A stretch of DNA of 64,000 nt from the NCBI GenBank assembly GCA_032718475.1, contig JAUCBJ010004537.1:1-64000 (forward strand), read 5' to 3'. Position 1 is the first letter of the stretch. Each line of letters starts with the position of its first letter. The notes beneath the pieces were generated by a model. The model saw only the letters and a program-made list of their open reading frames with translations, was not told where the DNA came from and searched no databases. Positions 61,422 to 64,000 of the stretch are shown piece after piece. The position numbers and the translations under genes are program-made. This DNA comes from Nemertoderma westbladi. Its lineage: Eukaryota; Xenacoelomorpha; Nemertodermatida; Nemertodermatidae.

Positions 61422-62812
61422 GTATAGGAGCAATTAAATTTCTGGAGAAAGAGAAGATTCATGATTGTCTTCGATAAAACCGTCATTGAGAGGTCATAAA
61501 AATTATATGAAATAATATCAGTTTTATAGGGCGGGTGATTTAAAACGGACGCAGTTATTTGAAGCTAAAGGCTTATTAGTATCCAGAGATAACATATAAT
61601 ATAAGTCCTCTTCTGAAACAAGGCAACCAATCAAAATGTCGTCCTCATATCTCAGATAAAAAATTCGATTTAAGAAAAATAGTCGTACCGATTCCAATTC
61701 CCCCACAATTCCTTCGGTTATTTAAATAAAATGGACCAACTTTATCGTCTCTACCTTTTGTTTACAGGTTGCTATGCAACCATTGCTTTTTCTCCAGATA
61801 TTTAAGAATGGGTGATTATTACAATTAATTTAATTTATGGTGTTATTATATCAACTCAAACAAAACTCCACCTAGCGGCCTAGGAGCGCATACAATATAT
61901 AGTGCGAGTCTACTGCCATTACCGCCCTAGCTAGTACCTTATATTTAATTTATACAGTTCCAGTATTTATAGTTTCCACCTCTTTTTAAGTGTCAATTTC
62001 GCATTAATTTTTGGCTTTAGATATTTGAACTCGTCAAACTCGTGCTAATAAACAGTAGATGTTATCGTCATAGAAATGATTTTATTTTGAATTTACCGCC
62101 AAAAGACCCCCATTTCAGCTTTAACAGTTACAAAGCGTCGTACGCAGTGAATTGCTGATAGAGTCGTTGATAAAGTGAATTGTTGATCAACATTTCTAAG
62201 CATTAATAACTTTAAATTGTTTTCAGGGTCCGTCTACCATTCATTGGAAGCAGAACACGGGTTATAACGTTTTTTTTTATACAAACATTCACACCCCAAC
62301 ATGTTAGTTCAAAATAGGTCTGAGTGTGTCAGCATGATGCAAAAAGTCGTAGATGAGGATGTCGACTTTCGCTTTCGCAAACTCCCACAGCCCTTCCACT
62401 GTCGTCCCATAGTTGCAACGGGATGACGGAGAGTGATACTTGGTTTAATATAATCAGGATGACACATAGTAGGCCTACTGCTATAGGCTCCCGGTTCAGA
62501 TAGTACAGTAGTATGGTACCAATACTTTAACTTTATCTGATTTCAGGCTTGTTCAGCTATGATCATTCAGTGTAACACCAGAATTTATATTACCGGTACC
62601 GGTAACCTAAACATATTACTGTCTGACTGTAGTATTGTATTACTGGGTGTTCATAAAAATTAATAATTTTTCATTTTGGAATAGGCTGATAGGGCCTAAC
62701 AGAGTTTTAGGCCTAGGTACTATAATTTTTCATATCCTCTGAAAGCTAAAACCCTAACTTAAACTTTGGCATAAGTTTTAAATTACCGGTACAGGTGCGT
62801 CTGTTCGTACGA
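61422..62812. other. AT-rich non-coding DNA with palindromic motifs
   Basis: No gene supported. A 60-codon minus-strand frame at 61,524-61,706 contains YEDD but lacks other reverse transcriptase motifs. TAGGCCTA is at 62,470 and 62,708. TACCGGTA occurs twice within the 16-bp palindrome at 62,590-62,605 and once at 62,784. Confidence 0.5.
62590..62605. other. Perfect 16-bp palindrome
   Basis: TTACCGGTACCGGTAA equals its own reverse complement and contains two overlapping copies of TACCGGTA, a motif that recurs in the single-copy parts of this window. Confidence 0.7.
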
Positions 62813-63079
62813 CAGGTTGGAATTCATGCTGCAAAACTCGGACGCGTACCTGCGCGAATGATTGCGAACCAGATGCGCGTTGCGCGTTCGGGTGAGACAG
62901 GTGCGCGTTGCGCCTCAGCCTGCCTCAGCGCGCAGCTCTGACGCGCACCCAGGTTGGAATTCATGCTGCAAAACTCGGACGCGTACCTGCGCGAATGATT
63001 GCGAACCAGATGCGCGTTCGGGTGAGACAGGTGCGCGTTGCGCCTCAGCCTGCCTCAGCGCGCAGCTCTGACGCGCACC
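62813..63079 (+). repeat. GC- and CpG-rich tandem duplication (137 + 130 bp)
   Basis: The block starting CAGGTTGGAATTCATG at 62,813 restarts at 62,950. The second copy is 7 bp shorter: the first reads GATGCGCGTTGCGCGTTCGGG and the second GATGCGCGTTCGGG, otherwise the copies look identical. Sequence is full of GCGCG, CGCGC and TGCGCG in AT-rich surroundings. ORFs crossing it (62,862-63,071; 62,908-63,186) are low-complexity Arg/Ala/Ser frames and not convincing genes. Confidence 0.85.
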
Positions 63080-64000
63080 ACAAATTAATTGAAATCACGA
63101 AAATACACATAAAAATTTCGCTCGCTTCGCTCGTGTTTATTTATCATTGTCCATTCTCAGATTCTCAATTTCTCTCTGTAATTTAACTTACCATAATACT
63201 GTAATACCGGAGCTGAAAATTTGTCAATTTATTTTAACTACTATCAGACTATTGTTATTATGTTACGTTAGTAAACAGGCTGACAGTGACAGGTTAACTC
63301 AGAAAGTAACAATGCATTAAGTACCGGTATGACTTAATTATATAGTGCCTAAGCAAGGTTTACTAAATAACAGGTCATGCAGCGAGCGGATTCCTGAAAT
63401 TAGCGTGGGCCGATCGTTTCCCTATTTATGACACTATTTTCATAATATTTTCTTAGAAACCTATCTTATGCAACTTTGGTTAGGTGAATATGATAACTAG
63501 GGGGTTCATAGAAATGTAATAAAATGTCTTTCTGAAATTTTTATCTTGTAATTGCCAAGGTAACCGCGTGCAAAGTTCAAATTTCGAGCACCTGTAATTC
63601 AAGGCGACAAGGGATTCTGTTCTTGAGATTTGGTATAGGCAGATAGGGGCCTATGAGTAAAGAGAATAAAAATGTATCAAAATATTTTACATTAAAATTT
63701 TTTTTCAATCCCGTTTCCACGGTCAGACGGTGGCGGGAATTACGATAATTTACCATTATGACCGCCAGATAGAAATTGTGCTACTATTTCAGTATTTACT
63801 ACTTATATAATTTTCAACATGCATGCCTGGTGGCTGTCCTTTATTTCTAATAATTGCTAACCAAAATTTAATATTCTGGAATGTCAAAATCGAACACAGG
63901 TCTTGCTCTTTGATTGGACAGTTTAGTTTATTGGCAAATATTGACTTTTAGAAATATGATTCACAATTGACGAATTATAAAATAAAATGTTGGCAATTTT
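63080..64000. other. AT-rich non-coding DNA to the window end
   Basis: No gene recognised. Contains TTCGCTCGCTTCGCTCG at about 63,117 just right of the GC-rich duplication, TACCGGTA at 63,322, and a short stem CCCG...CCAC with GGTGG...CGGG near 63,712-63,739. Confidence 0.5.

Noticed and set aside
61524-61706. Reverse transcriptase fragment suggested by YEDD in a 60-codon minus-strand frame
   Set aside because: The flanking RT motifs are missing, the frame starts at GTG and a stop lies just upstream. A profile search would be needed to revive it.
62862-63186. Arg/Ala-rich ORFs across the GC-rich duplication
   Set aside because: Low-complexity frames generated by GCGC words; the two copies are read in shifted frames because of a 7-bp difference, so no protein is maintained.

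Overview
This is a window of eukaryotic, almost certainly animal, nuclear DNA that is dominated by tandem repeats. Supporting signs are a satellite array of tens of kilobases, a decayed DNA transposon, tRNA-derived SINEs with RNA polymerase III A and B boxes, and one GC-rich exon preceded by a typical 3' splice site in otherwise AT-rich DNA. There are no bacterial operons. I cannot name the species; a marine invertebrate is a guess.

Bases 1-45,884 are one uninterrupted satellite array that enters from outside the left edge. Two related units make it up: a 38-bp unit (A) carrying CACAGGTGAGTG, GGTAAG(G/A)GC and CAAACAGAT, and a 30-bp unit (B) that looks like an 8-bp deletion form with AAAAGTGCGTGTAAGG. 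They combine into 68-bp AB dimers and several higher-order repeats (152, 204, 538/606, 252/396, 993, 1,176 and about 919-1,025 bp) and longer shared blocks about 1.95 kb and 14.8 kb apart. The first 33 kb are homogeneous. From about 34 kb to the right edge the units diversify and shorten to 32 and 26 bp, as expected at an old array edge. The many ORFs on the minus strand of the array are by-products of the repeat.

At 45,895-48,278, some 10 bp beyond the last recognisable unit, lies a 2.38-kb DNA transposon with about 140-150-bp inverted ends and a TTA target duplication. It keeps an open frame for a protein with XPG/FEN1-like nuclease motifs and a C-terminal eight-cysteine cluster, which fits the Academ superfamily. 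At 48,802-49,209 is an isolated GC-rich plus-strand exon with an acidic C-terminus, of unknown product.

From 51,066 to 58,231 there is a second, unrelated minisatellite with a 17-bp unit. On the minus strand its G-variant units match the pol III B-box consensus. The rest (58.2-64.0 kb) is AT-rich non-coding DNA with an inverted pair of tRNA-derived SINEs, a possible third SINE fragment, a 24-base G run, a small 22-bp tandem repeat and a GC-rich tandem duplication of about 130 bp.

There is no set of genes acting together here. The connecting theme is repeat biology: a homogenising satellite, a transposon at its border, and many sequence matches to splice-donor and B-box consensus motifs inside repeats. 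If the 48.8-kb exon belongs to a gene whose earlier exons lie to the left of the window, the whole satellite would be intronic, in the orientation that exposes its donor-like motifs.
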